DNA from: Coriobacteriaceae bacterium
Lineage (GTDB): Bacteria; Actinomycetota; Coriobacteriia; Coriobacteriales; UMGS124
Length of the DNA stretch: 64,000 nt
Direction: 5' to 3'
Assembly (NCBI GenBank): GCA_019421015.1
Contig: JAHZGC010000022.1
Span: 4,501-68,500, forward strand
Shown: positions 17,070 to 25,662 of the stretch, in pieces
Layout: the number at the start of each line of letters is the position of its first letter
How positions within the stretch are numbered: the stretch's first letter is position 1
The notes under the pieces: model-generated
Told to the model about the DNA's origin: nothing
Databases searched by the model: none
The model's input: only the letters and a program-made list of their open reading frames with translations
Translations under genes and position numbers: made by a program

Positions 17070-18647
17070 TTACCGCCCGCGGCGGACATGGGAGAAATCA
17101 TAGAGGTCGAGCGGAAGCAGTTCGAACCCCTCGACGTCCGAACCCGTCACGTAGACCATCACGGGAGTCTGGATGTAGAGCGCCGGCACGTCCTCGGCCA
17201 GGATGCGCTGGATCTGCTGCACGTACTCGGTGCGCTTGTCGGCGTCGAGCTCTCCGCGATAGCTGGCAATCAGGCCGTCGACCTCGTCGTTGGTGTAGTT
17301 GAAGTAGTTCTCGGAGCTCGTCGAGCCATAGCGCGCCAGAAGCACGATGGGGTCGACGCGGCCGGTGTGGCCCACCACGGTGAGGTCGTATTCGCGCCCG
17401 TTGTACACCTCGGAGAGCCAGGTGGACCAGTCGACGATCTCGATGTCGCAGGTAATGCCGACCTTCTTGAGGCTGTCGGCGATGACCTGGCCCGCGTCGA
17501 CATAGCTCGGATAGCTCTCGGGCAGTCTCATGCGCAGGGTAAGGCCGTCCCCATAGCCTGCCTCCTGCAAAAGCTCCGCGGCAGCCTCGGGGTCGTAGCC
17601 GTAGGTGTCGGCGGTGTCGACAAAACCCTGCGCAACCGGTGGGAAATGGGAGCCGATCTTTTGGCCGTATCCCCACCACACGGCGTCGATGAGGGCGTCT
17701 TTGTCGACGGCAAGGTTGATAGCCTGGCGAACGCGGGGGTCGGCCAGCGCCTCGTTGGCGCAGTTCATGGCCATGAGCTGCACGCCGTTCATAGGGAACT
17801 CGAGGATCTTGAACCCGTCGTCGCCCTGGAACGGATCGAGCTGGGACGGCTGCTGGGCCCAGATGACGTCGACCTCGCCGGAGCGCAGGGCGCTCACCTG
17901 CGCGGCCGCATCGGGCAAAAGGCGCAGCTCGACGGTGTCGACCTCGGGAGCGTCGCCCCAATAGGTGGGGTTCGCCTTGAGGACGACGCTCTGCTGGGGA
18001 ACCCACTCGTCGACCACAAAGGGACCCGTGCCCGCAGAGCCCGTCGCAAGGGTCTCGGGGTCGCTCACGTCGGCTATGCCCGACCAGGCGCTTGCAAACT
18101 TCGTCGGCAAGGCGACGTCGAGCGCCTCGCTCGTCACCACGACGGTGGCGGCGTCGGGAGCTTCGAATGCAAGGCCCTGGTACTCGGAGCAGCGGGGGCT
18201 CTCGTCGGACGCTAAGCGCTCGAGCGAGGCCACGACGGCCGCAGCGTCGCAGGGGTTCCCATTGGAGAAGACAAGGCCGTCACGCAGGTGGAACGTGACC
18301 GAAAGACCGTCTTCGGACACCTCCCAGGACTCGGCGAGGCACGGCTCGACCTCGCCGTCGCTGCCGGGACGCACGAGCGGGTCGTACAGGTTGTTCGTAA
18401 TCTCAAAGGTGGCCGCGGCGGCGGTGCGCTGGGGATCGAGGCCGTCCGGGTCGACCGAGATGGCCACCGTAAGCTTCTTGGGGGTCGGGTCTCCCGTCGA
18501 GGGCATGCCGTTCTCGTTCGTGGAGGGCGCCTCCCCCTCCGGGCCGCAGCCAGCAAGCGCAAAGCAGCTGGCGACTGCGCCCATGCCCATAAGGCACAGC
18601 GCGCCACGACGGGTCGGGGCCTGAACTCGGGCGTTGTGCAACATCAT
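17070..18647 (-). CDS. Substrate-binding lipoprotein, family 5 (peptide/nickel)
   Basis: A 525-residue binding protein of the second importer. The signal APTRRGALCLMGMG has a twin arginine and ends in the lipobox FALAGC, so it may be a Tat-exported lipoprotein anchored outside the membrane. Mature features are LTVAISVDPDGLDPQRT, LRDGLVFSNGNPCDAA, ADPRVRQAINLAVDKDALID and WLSEVYNGREYDL. Two adjacent ATG codons start it; AAGGAG lies 10 bases before the first. That ribosome site is inside a perfect palindrome CCTTACGTAAGG (18660-18671), which could fold or bind a regulator. Substrate could be peptides or nickel chelates; the hyp genes nearby make nickel conceivable but nothing shows it. Confidence 0.88.
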   Translation of the reverse strand: MMLHNARVQAPTRRGALCLMGMGAVASCFALAGCGPEGEAPSTNENGMPSTGDPTPKKLTVAISVDPDGLDPQRTAAAATFEITNNLYDPLVRPGSDGEVEPCLAESWEVSEDGLSVTFHLRDGLVFSNGNPCDAAAVVASLERLASDESPRCSEYQGLAFEAPDAATVVVTSEALDVALPTKFASAWSGIADVSDPETLATGSAGTGPFVVDEWVPQQSVVLKANPTYWGDAPEVDTVELRLLPDAAAQVSALRSGEVDVIWAQQPSQLDPFQGDDGFKILEFPMNGVQLMAMNCANEALADPRVRQAINLAVDKDALIDAVWWGYGQKIGSHFPPVAQGFVDTADTYGYDPEAAAELLQEAGYGDGLTLRMRLPESYPSYVDAGQVIADSLKKVGITCDIEIVDWSTWLSEVYNGREYDLTVVGHTGRVDPIVLLARYGSTSSENYFNYTNDEVDGLIASYRGELDADKRTEYVQQIQRILAEDVPALYIQTPVMVYVTGSDVEGFELLPLDLYDFSHVRRGR

Positions 18648-18781
18648 CTCGGTACGGCTCCTTACGTAAGGTTCCCTGCGGTGTAATTGGTTGCGGAATA
18701 ATACCTGCTGGATATGGATGAGGGCTGCAGGAAGCCACGTTGTTAGGCAAGCGGTGCGGCGGTCACAAAATTTATGGTTCT

Positions 18782-18895
18782 CTAGAGGGCCTTTGGCGTC
18801 GGAGGCCCCTGCAACGCGCCGCGCCCACGCCGAGGTGCCGTAAGCACGTCGCCGTGGGCGCATGGCTGCCCGTACGCTCTGTCAAAACGTTCTAG
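18782..18895. repeat. Possible divergent copy of the palindromic repeat, R5
   Basis: Starts CTAGAG and ends TCAAAACGTTCTAG, like repeat R4 with two changes in the end (TCAAAATGCTCTAG). The middle is a strong hairpin, GCGCCCACG..GTGC / GCAC..CGTGGGCGC (18821-18861 approximately), with a GTGC-GCAC tip as in the other copies. Inner sequence otherwise differs, so relatedness is probable rather than certain. Its last CTA is the topA stop codon. Confidence 0.45.
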
Positions 18896-21459
18896 GGCCG
18901 CTTTGGCGAGGCGGCCTTCTTCTTGGTTGGGGCCTTCTTGGCGGGAGCCTTCTTGGGCTTCGGGGCCTCCTGGTCCCCAGCGGCCTGCTCGGCCTCCTTT
19001 GCCGCCTTCTTGGCGGCCTTCTCCTCCTCGGCCCGCGCCTTGCCCGGGCAGTCCATGTTCACGCAGATGCGCCAGGGCCCCCTGCTCGTCGTGACCTCCA
19101 CGATGGGGGCCCCGCAGTCCGGGCACACCTCCCCCGTGGCCTTGAGCTCGCCGCGTTGCGGCAGCGGGTAGCTGGTCCCGCATTCCTCGTGGTTGGTGCA
19201 GCGCACAAAACGCTTGAGCGTGCGCTCGCTGCGATGGGCGACGAGCAGCCCCTCCTTGCCGGCGGCGGCGCACGCCGGGCACGTTCCAACAACGACGTCG
19301 GGCTCTTTGTTCGTAGAGCAGGCCGGGTCGACGCAGACCGTGTAGGGCTTCGCCTTGAACGGCTTGACCTTGATCTGCGGGCACCCGCACACCGGGCAGG
19401 GCTCCTCGACCGGTTCGATCTTGCCCTTGGGCAGCGGGTAGGTCACGTCGCAGTCGGGCCATGCCGAGCACCCGATAAAGCTCGAACGCGTCTTGGCCGA
19501 CTGCTTGACCAACAGGTCGTGGCCGCATTTGGGGCAGACGCCTATCTTGGCATCGGCCGTCACCGCGTCGCTGATGGCGTCGCCGAGGTCGTCTTTGTGC
19601 TCGATGAGGCCCTCGAGCAGCCCGGCCAGCATCTCGCGGGAGCGCGCCACCACGGCATGCTGGGTCTTTTTGCCCTCGCTCACGCTCGTCATGTCGGCCT
19701 CAAGCTCGCTTGTCATAGACGGCGTCGTGATAAGGCCCGCGTACTGTTCGAGGGCGTCGATGATCGCCATGCCGAGCTGGCTCGGCTCTATCGGGTCGTT
19801 CTTAAGGTACTTGACCTCGTAGAGGCGCTCGATGATCGAGGCGCGGGTGGACTTGGTGCCAAGGCCCAGACGCTCCATCTCCTGGACGAGCTTGCCCTGG
19901 CTGTAGCGGGCCGGGGGCTCCGTCTGCTTAGCCTCAAGCTCAACCTTAGAGACTTCGACCTTGTCTCCCACCTTGAGGGCCGGGAGCTCCTCGTCCTTTT
20001 TTGACCCGTAGGGGTAAATCTCGCGGTAGCCCGGCTTGACCAGCACGTCGCCGCTGGCCACAAACGGCTCGCCCCCCACGTCGATCGAGACCTTCGTACC
20101 TTCGATGACGGGTTGCTCCGACAGCGTGGCAAGGAAGCGCCGCGCGATGAGGTTGTAGAGCTTCCATTCCTCGGGCCGGAGCTTGTCGGGATTCGCCGCC
20201 CCTGTGGGATAGATGGGCGGGTGGTCGGTCGTCTCCTGCTTGCCACGCGTGGCCTTGAGCGGCTGGTTTCCCAAAAGCTTTCGGCAATAGGGCTCGTACT
20301 GGGGAACCGCCGTAAGGACCTTGACCGTCTCGGCAAGGTCGAGGGTCTCGGGATACACGGTGTTGTCGACGCGCGGGTACGATATGAGACCGTCCATGTA
20401 GAGGGACTCCGCTATGCGCATGGTCCGGGCGGGCGAAAGGCCCTCGGCTGCGGCCGCGGTCTGCAGGCTCGTGGTGTTGAACGGCGTCTGAATCGGGCCT
20501 TTGCGCGTCTTTTTAGACACATCGGTCACCGTGCCCGCAGAAGCGGCCCGGGCGGCATCGAACGCCCCGCGGGCCTCGGCCTCGTCTTTAAAGCGAGCCG
20601 TTGCGTGGGCGGCCTTGAAGGCCGTCCCGTCGGGAGAGGCCATCGCCGCCTTGATGACCCAATAGTCCTCGGGCACGAACGCCAGGCGCTCCTTCTCGCG
20701 CTGAGCGACCAAGGCCAGGGTCGGGGTCTGGACTCGGCCCGCGCTGCGGACGTTACCCAAACCGCCGTATTTGGCCATGGTGAGATAGCGCGTGAGGACG
20801 GCGCCCCAGATCAGGTCGATGAACTGGCGCGACTCGCCGGCCGCAGCCAGGTCGTCGTCGACCGCCACGAGGTTCTCGGGCGCAAACGCATGCTCCAGCT
20901 CGGCCTTCGTGAAGGATGAGTAGCGGGCCCGCGTGATGGGGGCGTCCTCGTTGACCTCCCGAACCATCGAGACGGCGTCACTGCCGATAAGCTCGCCCTC
21001 ACGGTCGAAGTCCGTGGCGATGACGATCGAGTCGGCCTTCTTGGCCAGGTTCTTGAGAGAGCGGATGATCTCCTTCTCCGCAGGCACCTTTTCTACGGGA
21101 GCCCAGGTCAAATAGGGCAGGCTTGGAACCTTCCACCCCTTGAGGTCCACGCCCTCTTTGGTGAACGGCTTCCTCGGCTTCTCGAAGGGAGGGTGTGCGA
21201 GCCCGTCGGGAATCTCCGCCGGGATCACGGCGCCGTCTTCGTCGACGCCGAACCAGCCCTGTTCCGCCGTCCAGTGCAGCTCGCGGGGAAAGTCCACCGC
21301 AAGGATGTGGCCCCTCAGGCCGATGGCGACCCACTCCTCACCGGCCCGGGTGAACCGGCAGATCGGGGTGTTGTAGACCTTGTCCTTCTTAACGTTGTGC
21401 CCGAGTTCCTTGGCGATGTTCTCGGCAGCGTTGCCCTTCTCGGCGATTACGAGCTTCAT
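18892..21459 (-). CDS. topA: DNA topoisomerase I, archaeal-type (type IA)
   Basis: An 855-residue type IA topoisomerase that relaxes negative supercoils. The N-terminal Toprim part opens MKLVIAEKGNAAENIAKEL and has ATDFDREGELIG (metal-binding acidic residues). The active-site Tyr is in LYMDGLISYPRVDN (around residues 355-370). At the C-terminus there are about four zinc-ribbon modules (CPKCGHDLLVK, CPVCGCPQIKV, CPACAAAGKEG, CPDCGAPIVEV) followed by a Lys/Ala/Pro-rich basic tail as is common in actinobacteria. The overall look, with repeated GCS-WPDCDVTYPLP-type ribbons, resembles archaeal topoisomerase I more than E. coli TopA. The ATG at 21459 has GGGGGAG upstream; an open stretch above it overlaps hypB. 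Confidence 0.88.
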   Translation of the reverse strand: MKLVIAEKGNAAENIAKELGHNVKKDKVYNTPICRFTRAGEEWVAIGLRGHILAVDFPRELHWTAEQGWFGVDEDGAVIPAEIPDGLAHPPFEKPRKPFTKEGVDLKGWKVPSLPYLTWAPVEKVPAEKEIIRSLKNLAKKADSIVIATDFDREGELIGSDAVSMVREVNEDAPITRARYSSFTKAELEHAFAPENLVAVDDDLAAAGESRQFIDLIWGAVLTRYLTMAKYGGLGNVRSAGRVQTPTLALVAQREKERLAFVPEDYWVIKAAMASPDGTAFKAAHATARFKDEAEARGAFDAARAASAGTVTDVSKKTRKGPIQTPFNTTSLQTAAAAEGLSPARTMRIAESLYMDGLISYPRVDNTVYPETLDLAETVKVLTAVPQYEPYCRKLLGNQPLKATRGKQETTDHPPIYPTGAANPDKLRPEEWKLYNLIARRFLATLSEQPVIEGTKVSIDVGGEPFVASGDVLVKPGYREIYPYGSKKDEELPALKVGDKVEVSKVELEAKQTEPPARYSQGKLVQEMERLGLGTKSTRASIIERLYEVKYLKNDPIEPSQLGMAIIDALEQYAGLITTPSMTSELEADMTSVSEGKKTQHAVVARSREMLAGLLEGLIEHKDDLGDAISDAVTADAKIGVCPKCGHDLLVKQSAKTRSSFIGCSAWPDCDVTYPLPKGKIEPVEEPCPVCGCPQIKVKPFKAKPYTVCVDPACSTNKEPDVVVGTCPACAAAGKEGLLVAHRSERTLKRFVRCTNHEECGTSYPLPQRGELKATGEVCPDCGAPIVEVTTSRGPWRICVNMDCPGKARAEEEKAAKKAAKEAEQAAGDQEAPKPKKAPAKKAPTKKKAASPKRP

Positions 21460-21464
21460 GGGAT

Positions 21465-22142
21465 TTACTCCCCCCTGGCAGCCCGAGCCGCCTCGATACG
21501 CTCGGCAAGGAACTCGGTCCAAGCCGCCACCCCCGTGCCCTTGGTGGCCGAGAGGGGAAAGACCCGCGCGGTGGGGTTCAACTGGTCGATCTCGGTGTCA
21601 AAGGCGTCTTTGTCGAAGTCGAAGACGGGCATCGTGTCGACCTTGTTCAAGATTATGGCCTCGCAGGCCTGAAAAATGCCGGGGTATTTCAACGGCTTGT
21701 CGTGACCTTCGGGAACCGAGAGAATCATGGCACGTACCGACTCGCCCAGGTCGAAGTCGACCGTGCAGACCAGGTTGCCGACGTTCTCGACCACGATGAG
21801 GTCGGTCGCATCGAGGTCGAGGGTGTCGAGGGCGCGCTTGATCATGCTCCCCTCAAGGTGGCACAGGCCGCCCGTGTTGATCTGCACGGCAGCGGCCCCG
21901 TGGGCCTTGACCTTGTACGCGTCCACGTCGCTGGCGATGTCGCCCTCGATGACGGCCACGTTGTAGCGGTCCTTCAGGGCCTCGATGGTGGCGATGATGG
22001 TCGAGGTCTTTCCAGCGCCAGGACCAGAAAGCAGGTTGACGACACAGATGCCGTGCTTTGCATAGGTTTTGCGCAGCTCGTCTGCGATACGGTCGTTCTT
22101 ATCGAGAATCCCCTTGGCGACCTCGACGGTCTTCTCTGCCAT
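21465..22142 (-). CDS. hypB: Hydrogenase nickel incorporation GTPase HypB
   Basis: HypB uses GTP to deliver nickel into the large subunit of [NiFe] hydrogenases. The 225-residue protein has the P-loop LLSGPGAGKTS, VIEGDIASDVDAYK, TGGLCHLEGSM (metal site Cys-His), VENVGNLVC and NKVDTM (G4). The N-terminus lacks the His-rich nickel store seen in some HypB. GGAGGT precedes the ATG at 22142 by 4-5 bases; the open frame above it is leader. It follows hypA across a 77-base gap with a hairpin. No hydrogenase structural genes are in the window. Confidence 0.93.
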   Translation of the reverse strand: MAEKTVEVAKGILDKNDRIADELRKTYAKHGICVVNLLSGPGAGKTSTIIATIEALKDRYNVAVIEGDIASDVDAYKVKAHGAAAVQINTGGLCHLEGSMIKRALDTLDLDATDLIVVENVGNLVCTVDFDLGESVRAMILSVPEGHDKPLKYPGIFQACEAIILNKVDTMPVFDFDKDAFDTEIDQLNPTARVFPLSATKGTGVAAWTEFLAERIEAARAARGE

Positions 22143-22168
22143 GATACCTCCAAGAATCGTTGAACAAC

Positions 22169-22200
22169 GAAGGCCCGCACGCTGATGCATGCGGGCCTTC
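22169..22200 (-). terminator. Hairpin between hypA and hypB
   Basis: GAAGGCCCGC / GCGGGCCTTC, a perfect 10-bp stem with a 12-base loop, followed on the minus strand by GTTGTTC. The T tract is weak, so it may attenuate rather than stop transcription from hypA into hypB. Confidence 0.6.
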
Positions 22201-22219
22201 GCCGATGCAGGCTACCTCT

Positions 22220-22615
22220 TTAGCACATACCGCCGCCGGCCGAAGTCTCGCCGCCATGCTCGTCTGGAATGTCCACATCCATAGAGGCTATCTCGAGCTC
22301 GCGCCCAGAAAGCAGCATGGTGCTCGCACTGCCACAGGACGGGCAGTGGAGGTGAAACCTGTCATGCTCGAACTCATGGCCGCAGACGAGGCAGGCAGAA
22401 CGCGGGAGCACCATCTCGACCTCGAGCTGCGCCCCCTCGACGATCGGGCCACGCTCCTCACAGCAGACGTCCCACATAAAGTCGAGCGAGTCGCGCACGA
22501 CCTCCGTCATCTCGCCGACCTTAAGACGAACTCGCAGGACCTTGACGGCTCCAGCCTCCCGAGCTGCGGGAACGACGGCGTCCAACACACCTTGCACGAT
22601 AGAGTACTCATGCAC
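22220..22615 (-). CDS. hypA: Hydrogenase nickel metallochaperone HypA
   Basis: A 131-residue nickel and zinc protein that works with HypB. It opens MHEYSIVQGVLDAV, giving the nickel-binding His2, and carries the zinc finger CLVCGHEF then CPSCGS. The start is GTG (22613-22615), 2 bases after the tatC stop, which fits the conserved Met-His-Glu N-terminus; the ATG four bases downstream is out of frame. The C-terminal ELEIASMDVDIP is also family-typical. Position after tatABC genes is notable because many hydrogenases leave by the Tat pathway. Confidence 0.92.
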   Translation of the reverse strand: MHEYSIVQGVLDAVVPAAREAGAVKVLRVRLKVGEMTEVVRDSLDFMWDVCCEERGPIVEGAQLEVEMVLPRSACLVCGHEFEHDRFHLHCPSCGSASTMLLSGRELEIASMDVDIPDEHGGETSAGGGMC

Positions 22616-22617
22616 GG

Positions 22618-23445
22618 TTAATCGTCCTCGTCCTCGTCGTCATCCTCGTCCTCGTCGGGCTCGACCCAGGTGCCCTCGGCCTTTTGCTTTGCAATGCGGC
22701 GCGACAGGGCGAGACGGGCAACCAGCAGCGAGACCTCGTAGAGGCTCAGAAGCGCAGCGAACATGAAGGCCATCGTGATCGGGCTCGCGTCGGGGGTCAC
22801 CATGGCGCAGAGGACGAGCAGGACCACATAGATGGTGCGCCAGTTCTTGCGGAAGGTCTTGTAGGGCACAAGGTTGAACACGATGAGGTAGAACACGATG
22901 AGCGGGAGCTCAAAGGCAAACCCAAAGGCGATTTCGAGGCCGATGACCGTCTTGATGTAAGGCGCCGCGCTCGGCAACACCGTGCCGATCGCGTCGGACT
23001 CACCGGTCATCCAGCCAAAGGCGGCCCCCAGGATGAGCAGATAGCAAAAGACGACGCCGAGCACGAAGAGGACGCAGCCGACGGCCAGGGTGGGAACGAC
23101 CCAGCGGCGCTCGTTAGGCTTGAGGGCCGGGAGGAAGAACGCGAGGATCTCCCACAGGACAATGGGGAAGCACACGACGAAAGCAAAGAAGATCGCGACC
23201 AAGAAACGGATCGTGAAGCCTTCGAGAGGCGAGCTCACGTACAAACCGGTCGCCGTGGCATCCAGGTTCGAAAGCGACGGCGGAAGGTAGGGCTGCACCG
23301 GGGTCATCAAAAACTGGATGAGCGTCGGAGAGGCGAAGTACAGGACGACCGCCGTTGAAAACAGCGAGACGATAATGATGGTCAATCGGCGACGAAGCTC
23401 GCCGAGGTGGTCCATCAATGGCATGCGTGCTGGTCCGATAGGCAT
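22618..23445 (-). CDS. tatC: Sec-independent protein translocase subunit TatC
   Basis: The receptor core of the twin-arginine translocase, 275 residues with six helices. It carries MPLMDHLGELRRRL (the signal-peptide contact), FPIVLWEILAFFLPALKPNERR (conserved cytosolic loop and Pro), and LCAMVTPDASPITM. The final 20 residues are almost all Asp and Glu, an unusual acidic tail. The ATG at 23445 has a poor ribosome site; the ATG at 23424 is an alternative start. Two bases separate it from hypA downstream. It would export the Tat-signal binding proteins encoded at 8899-12375. Confidence 0.92.
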   Translation of the reverse strand: MPIGPARMPLMDHLGELRRRLTIIIVSLFSTAVVLYFASPTLIQFLMTPVQPYLPPSLSNLDATATGLYVSSPLEGFTIRFLVAIFFAFVVCFPIVLWEILAFFLPALKPNERRWVVPTLAVGCVLFVLGVVFCYLLILGAAFGWMTGESDAIGTVLPSAAPYIKTVIGLEIAFGFAFELPLIVFYLIVFNLVPYKTFRKNWRTIYVVLLVLCAMVTPDASPITMAFMFAALLSLYEVSLLVARLALSRRIAKQKAEGTWVEPDEDEDDDEDEDD

Positions 23446-23466
23446 AGTTTAAGTCCAGGCGTGCCG

Positions 23467-24072
23467 CTAGGCGTCGGCCTGCTCCTCCTTCCCCGTCTCT
23501 TTCTGAGCCGCCGCCGCACGGGCCGCAGCGATCCGGTCTTTGTCGATGCCGTACAGCTTGGCCGCACTCGAGCCGGGCTTCTTGCCGGCGGTCTTGGGCT
23601 TGGCGGGCGTAGCCGCGGTTCCCGTCGCCTTCTTCTCGGCAGCGGCGGCCTTCTCGGCCTCAAGGCGGGCCTTCTTCTCGGCGAACGTCTCCGAAACCCC
23701 CGCCTTTTTGGCCGGCGCCGCAGAGGCGGTCTGCGCGGGCTCCTGAGCGCCGGTCTCCTTGCGCTTGGCCGACGCCTCGGCCTCAGCGGCAAGGCGGGCC
23801 TTCTTCTCGGCGAACGTCTCGGGCTTTGCCGCGGCGTTGGAACCCGTCACCTTCTTTTTGGGGCCCTGCTTCTTTGCCGGCTCTTTGACGGCCTCGTTCA
23901 ACGGGTCGTAGATCTCCGTCTTGACCATCTTGTTCATCTGATCCTGGGCCTGACGGAACTGACGCAGGGCCCTACCGATGGTACGACCCATACTCGGAAG
24001 CTTGTCAGGACCAAAGATCAAGAAACCAAATATCAAAATAATGACGAGCTCGCCACCACCGATTCCTAACAC
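23467..24072 (-). CDS. tatA: Sec-independent protein translocase subunit TatA/TatB with repeat-containing tail
   Basis: A single short membrane helix (LGIGGGELVIILIFGFLIFG) followed by the hinge FGPDKLPSMGRTIGRALRQF, as in TatA and TatB. I favour the GTG at 24072, which puts the helix at the very N-terminus as in other TatA proteins and has AAAGGG 7-8 bases upstream; the ATG at 24102 would add 10 residues and has no site. The tail of about 150 residues is Ala/Lys/Glu-rich and contains two similar blocks beginning ETFAEKKARL. Whether it acts as TatA or TatB cannot be told. Confidence 0.88.
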   Translation of the reverse strand: MLGIGGGELVIILIFGFLIFGPDKLPSMGRTIGRALRQFRQAQDQMNKMVKTEIYDPLNEAVKEPAKKQGPKKKVTGSNAAAKPETFAEKKARLAAEAEASAKRKETGAQEPAQTASAAPAKKAGVSETFAEKKARLEAEKAAAAEKKATGTAATPAKPKTAGKKPGSSAAKLYGIDKDRIAAARAAAAQKETGKEEQADA

Positions 24073-24228
24073 CGCGGCGCCCTTTCGTTGCTCGATGAAC
24101 ATTACACGCGCATTTGACGCAAAAGCCTAGACAGTATAGAGGGACAGCGACGGCTCGTGAACCCCCCACTTGCACGCAACATACGCCGGGGTTAAGACGA
24201 AACGATGCACGGCCTCGTTCAAAACGCC

Positions 24229-24543
24229 CTAGGCTTTGACGTTGATGACCTCGTCCACGCCGAGCATGCCGAGGATGCGGACCACGTTGTCCTGGGCTCC
24301 GACCAGCGAAAACGCAATTTCGGCATCCTGCGCGCGATGGGCCGCCCCTACCAGCACGCCGATGCCGGTCGAGTCGATGTAGGGCACCTGGGCCATGTCC
24401 ACGTCGACCGCCTGGACGCCCTCGCCTTTCAGGGCCTCGTCTATGGCGCTGCGCAGGACGTCGGCATTGCTCACGTCCACCTCACCGGAAACGCTGAGGA
24501 CGGTGCGGGCGGCTTCACTCTGAGTCTGAACATTCAAGTTCAT
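24229..24543 (-). CDS. STAS-domain anti-sigma factor antagonist
   Basis: A 104-residue single STAS domain, of the kind that binds an anti-sigma kinase when unphosphorylated. The phosphorylatable serine is in YIDSTGIGVLVG, and the domain opens LSVSGEVDVSNADVLRSAI. AAGGGGG lies before the ATG. No anti-sigma factor kinase or sigma factor gene is adjacent, so it is an orphan here. The stop CTA is preceded by TTCAAAACGCC, faintly like the ends of the palindromic repeats. Confidence 0.87.
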   Translation of the reverse strand: MNLNVQTQSEAARTVLSVSGEVDVSNADVLRSAIDEALKGEGVQAVDVDMAQVPYIDSTGIGVLVGAAHRAQDAEIAFSLVGAQDNVVRILGMLGVDEVINVKA

Positions 24544-24591
24544 GTTTAGTCCCCCTTCTTAACCTATCATCGAGAAGCTAAGCATAACCAA

Positions 24592-24620
24592 AGGATAATG
24601 TTTTAGTTCAACCTTATCCT
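24592..24620. promoter_or_regulatory. Promoter region and inverted repeat upstream of the STAS gene
   Basis: AGGATAA-15-TTATCCT. On the minus strand TTGAAC lies between the arms and TATGCT about 19 bases further down, a possible -35/-10 pair. The repeat may be an operator or a leader hairpin. Confidence 0.35.
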
Positions 24621-24648
24621 GAAGAACCTACCAAGCGCGCGCCGAAGC

Positions 24649-25533
24649 CTAGCCCTCCTGCGCCGATGCATCGTCGGCGGCATCGTCGGCCGCCCCATCG
24701 GCATCGGACGACGTGTCGTCGGTATCGGTCGACCCCTCGCCGTCGTTGGAGGTTGAATCGGTGCCGGACGAGGCGGCCTCGGCGTCGGACGCCTCGTCCG
24801 CAGACCCGTCGGACGACCCTTCCTGCTGCTGGGCCTCGACTGCGTCGAGGACCATGAGGCGGAACTGCGCGTTCAGGGACGCCATACTCGAAGCGTCCCC
24901 GTCGGCCTCAACGGCCTTGTTGTATGCCTCGCGGGCCTTCTCGGAATCGCCCTCCTGCTCATAGAGCGTGCCAAGCTCGTACCAGCCCATGGCATAGTCA
25001 GGCTGGTCGGCAACCAGATCCTCGACGGCCTTGACCGCCTGTTCGGTGTCGCCCATGTCGTACTGGCAGAGGGCCTTCTTGAGCGAGACGGTGTTGATGG
25101 ACTCCTGGTCCGCCGCATCCGAGCCGTCGGAGGCGATCTCGAGATAGCGGTCGTAATAGCCCACCGCGCTTGCAAACGACGCCTCGACCTTCTCGGCAAA
25201 CGAGTCGGCATCCGACGCAGCCATCATAGCAAGGCCGCTGTTCATATAGGCGTTCCCCAGATTTGCCAGGTAGGCCAGGCTGTCGGGGTCGCCCTCGAGC
25301 TTCTCGGTCAGGGAGGAGATGAGGGTCGAATACTGCGCCTCAACGCCAGAGACCGTGTTGGAAGAGGTCGAGTCGCTCTGGGCCGAATCTTGGGCGTCGT
25401 CGTTGGAGGTGCTGCTGGAACGCTGGGTACATCCGCTGAAGAACGGCAGGCACAGAGACACGACCAGCACCACCGCAAAAAAGATGATGACGATCTTCAT
25501 GAAGAGCGATGTATGGTTCTTATCGAATGCCAT
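24649..25533 (-). CDS. Membrane-anchored TPR-repeat protein
   Basis: A 294-residue protein: short cytosolic N-terminus, one helix (FMKIVIIFFAVVLVVSLCLPFF), a Ser/Thr/Asp-rich linker, then TPR units (SLAYLANLGNAYMNSGLA, YAMGWYELGTLYEQEGDSEK) from about residue 75 to 220, and an acidic Asp/Ser/Ala tail of about 70 residues. It is probably a scaffold outside the membrane. No catalytic motif is visible. GGTTCCCAGG precedes the ATG, a weak ribosome site. A terminator-like hairpin separates it from the next gene upstream. Confidence 0.7.
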   Translation of the reverse strand: MAFDKNHTSLFMKIVIIFFAVVLVVSLCLPFFSGCTQRSSSTSNDDAQDSAQSDSTSSNTVSGVEAQYSTLISSLTEKLEGDPDSLAYLANLGNAYMNSGLAMMAASDADSFAEKVEASFASAVGYYDRYLEIASDGSDAADQESINTVSLKKALCQYDMGDTEQAVKAVEDLVADQPDYAMGWYELGTLYEQEGDSEKAREAYNKAVEADGDASSMASLNAQFRLMVLDAVEAQQQEGSSDGSADEASDAEAASSGTDSTSNDGEGSTDTDDTSSDADGAADDAADDASAQEG

Positions 25534-25615
25534 CCTGGGAACCTTTCACATCCTCGGGCCCATCTCACACATCCAAACGGCCCTTCTGCAATACGCGCAT
25601 TTTTGCATCATATAT

Positions 25616-25649
25616 CATCGACGCCCCCAAAAGCACGAGGGCGTCGATG
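25616..25649 (-). terminator. Probable terminator after the 25663-26100 gene
   Basis: CATCGACGCCC / GGGCGTCGATG, an 11-bp perfect stem with a 12-base loop, 14 bases past the stop codon of the leftward gene. It is followed by ATATATG rather than a T run. Confidence 0.6.
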
Positions 25650-25662
25650 CATGCACAACTTA

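Noticed and set aside
24215..24231. Another copy of the palindromic repeat at the STAS gene stop
   Set aside because: Only about 12 bases (TTCAAAACGCC then CTAG) are similar, with no partner arm; could be chance. The similar 4442-4456 site was left unlisted for the same reason.
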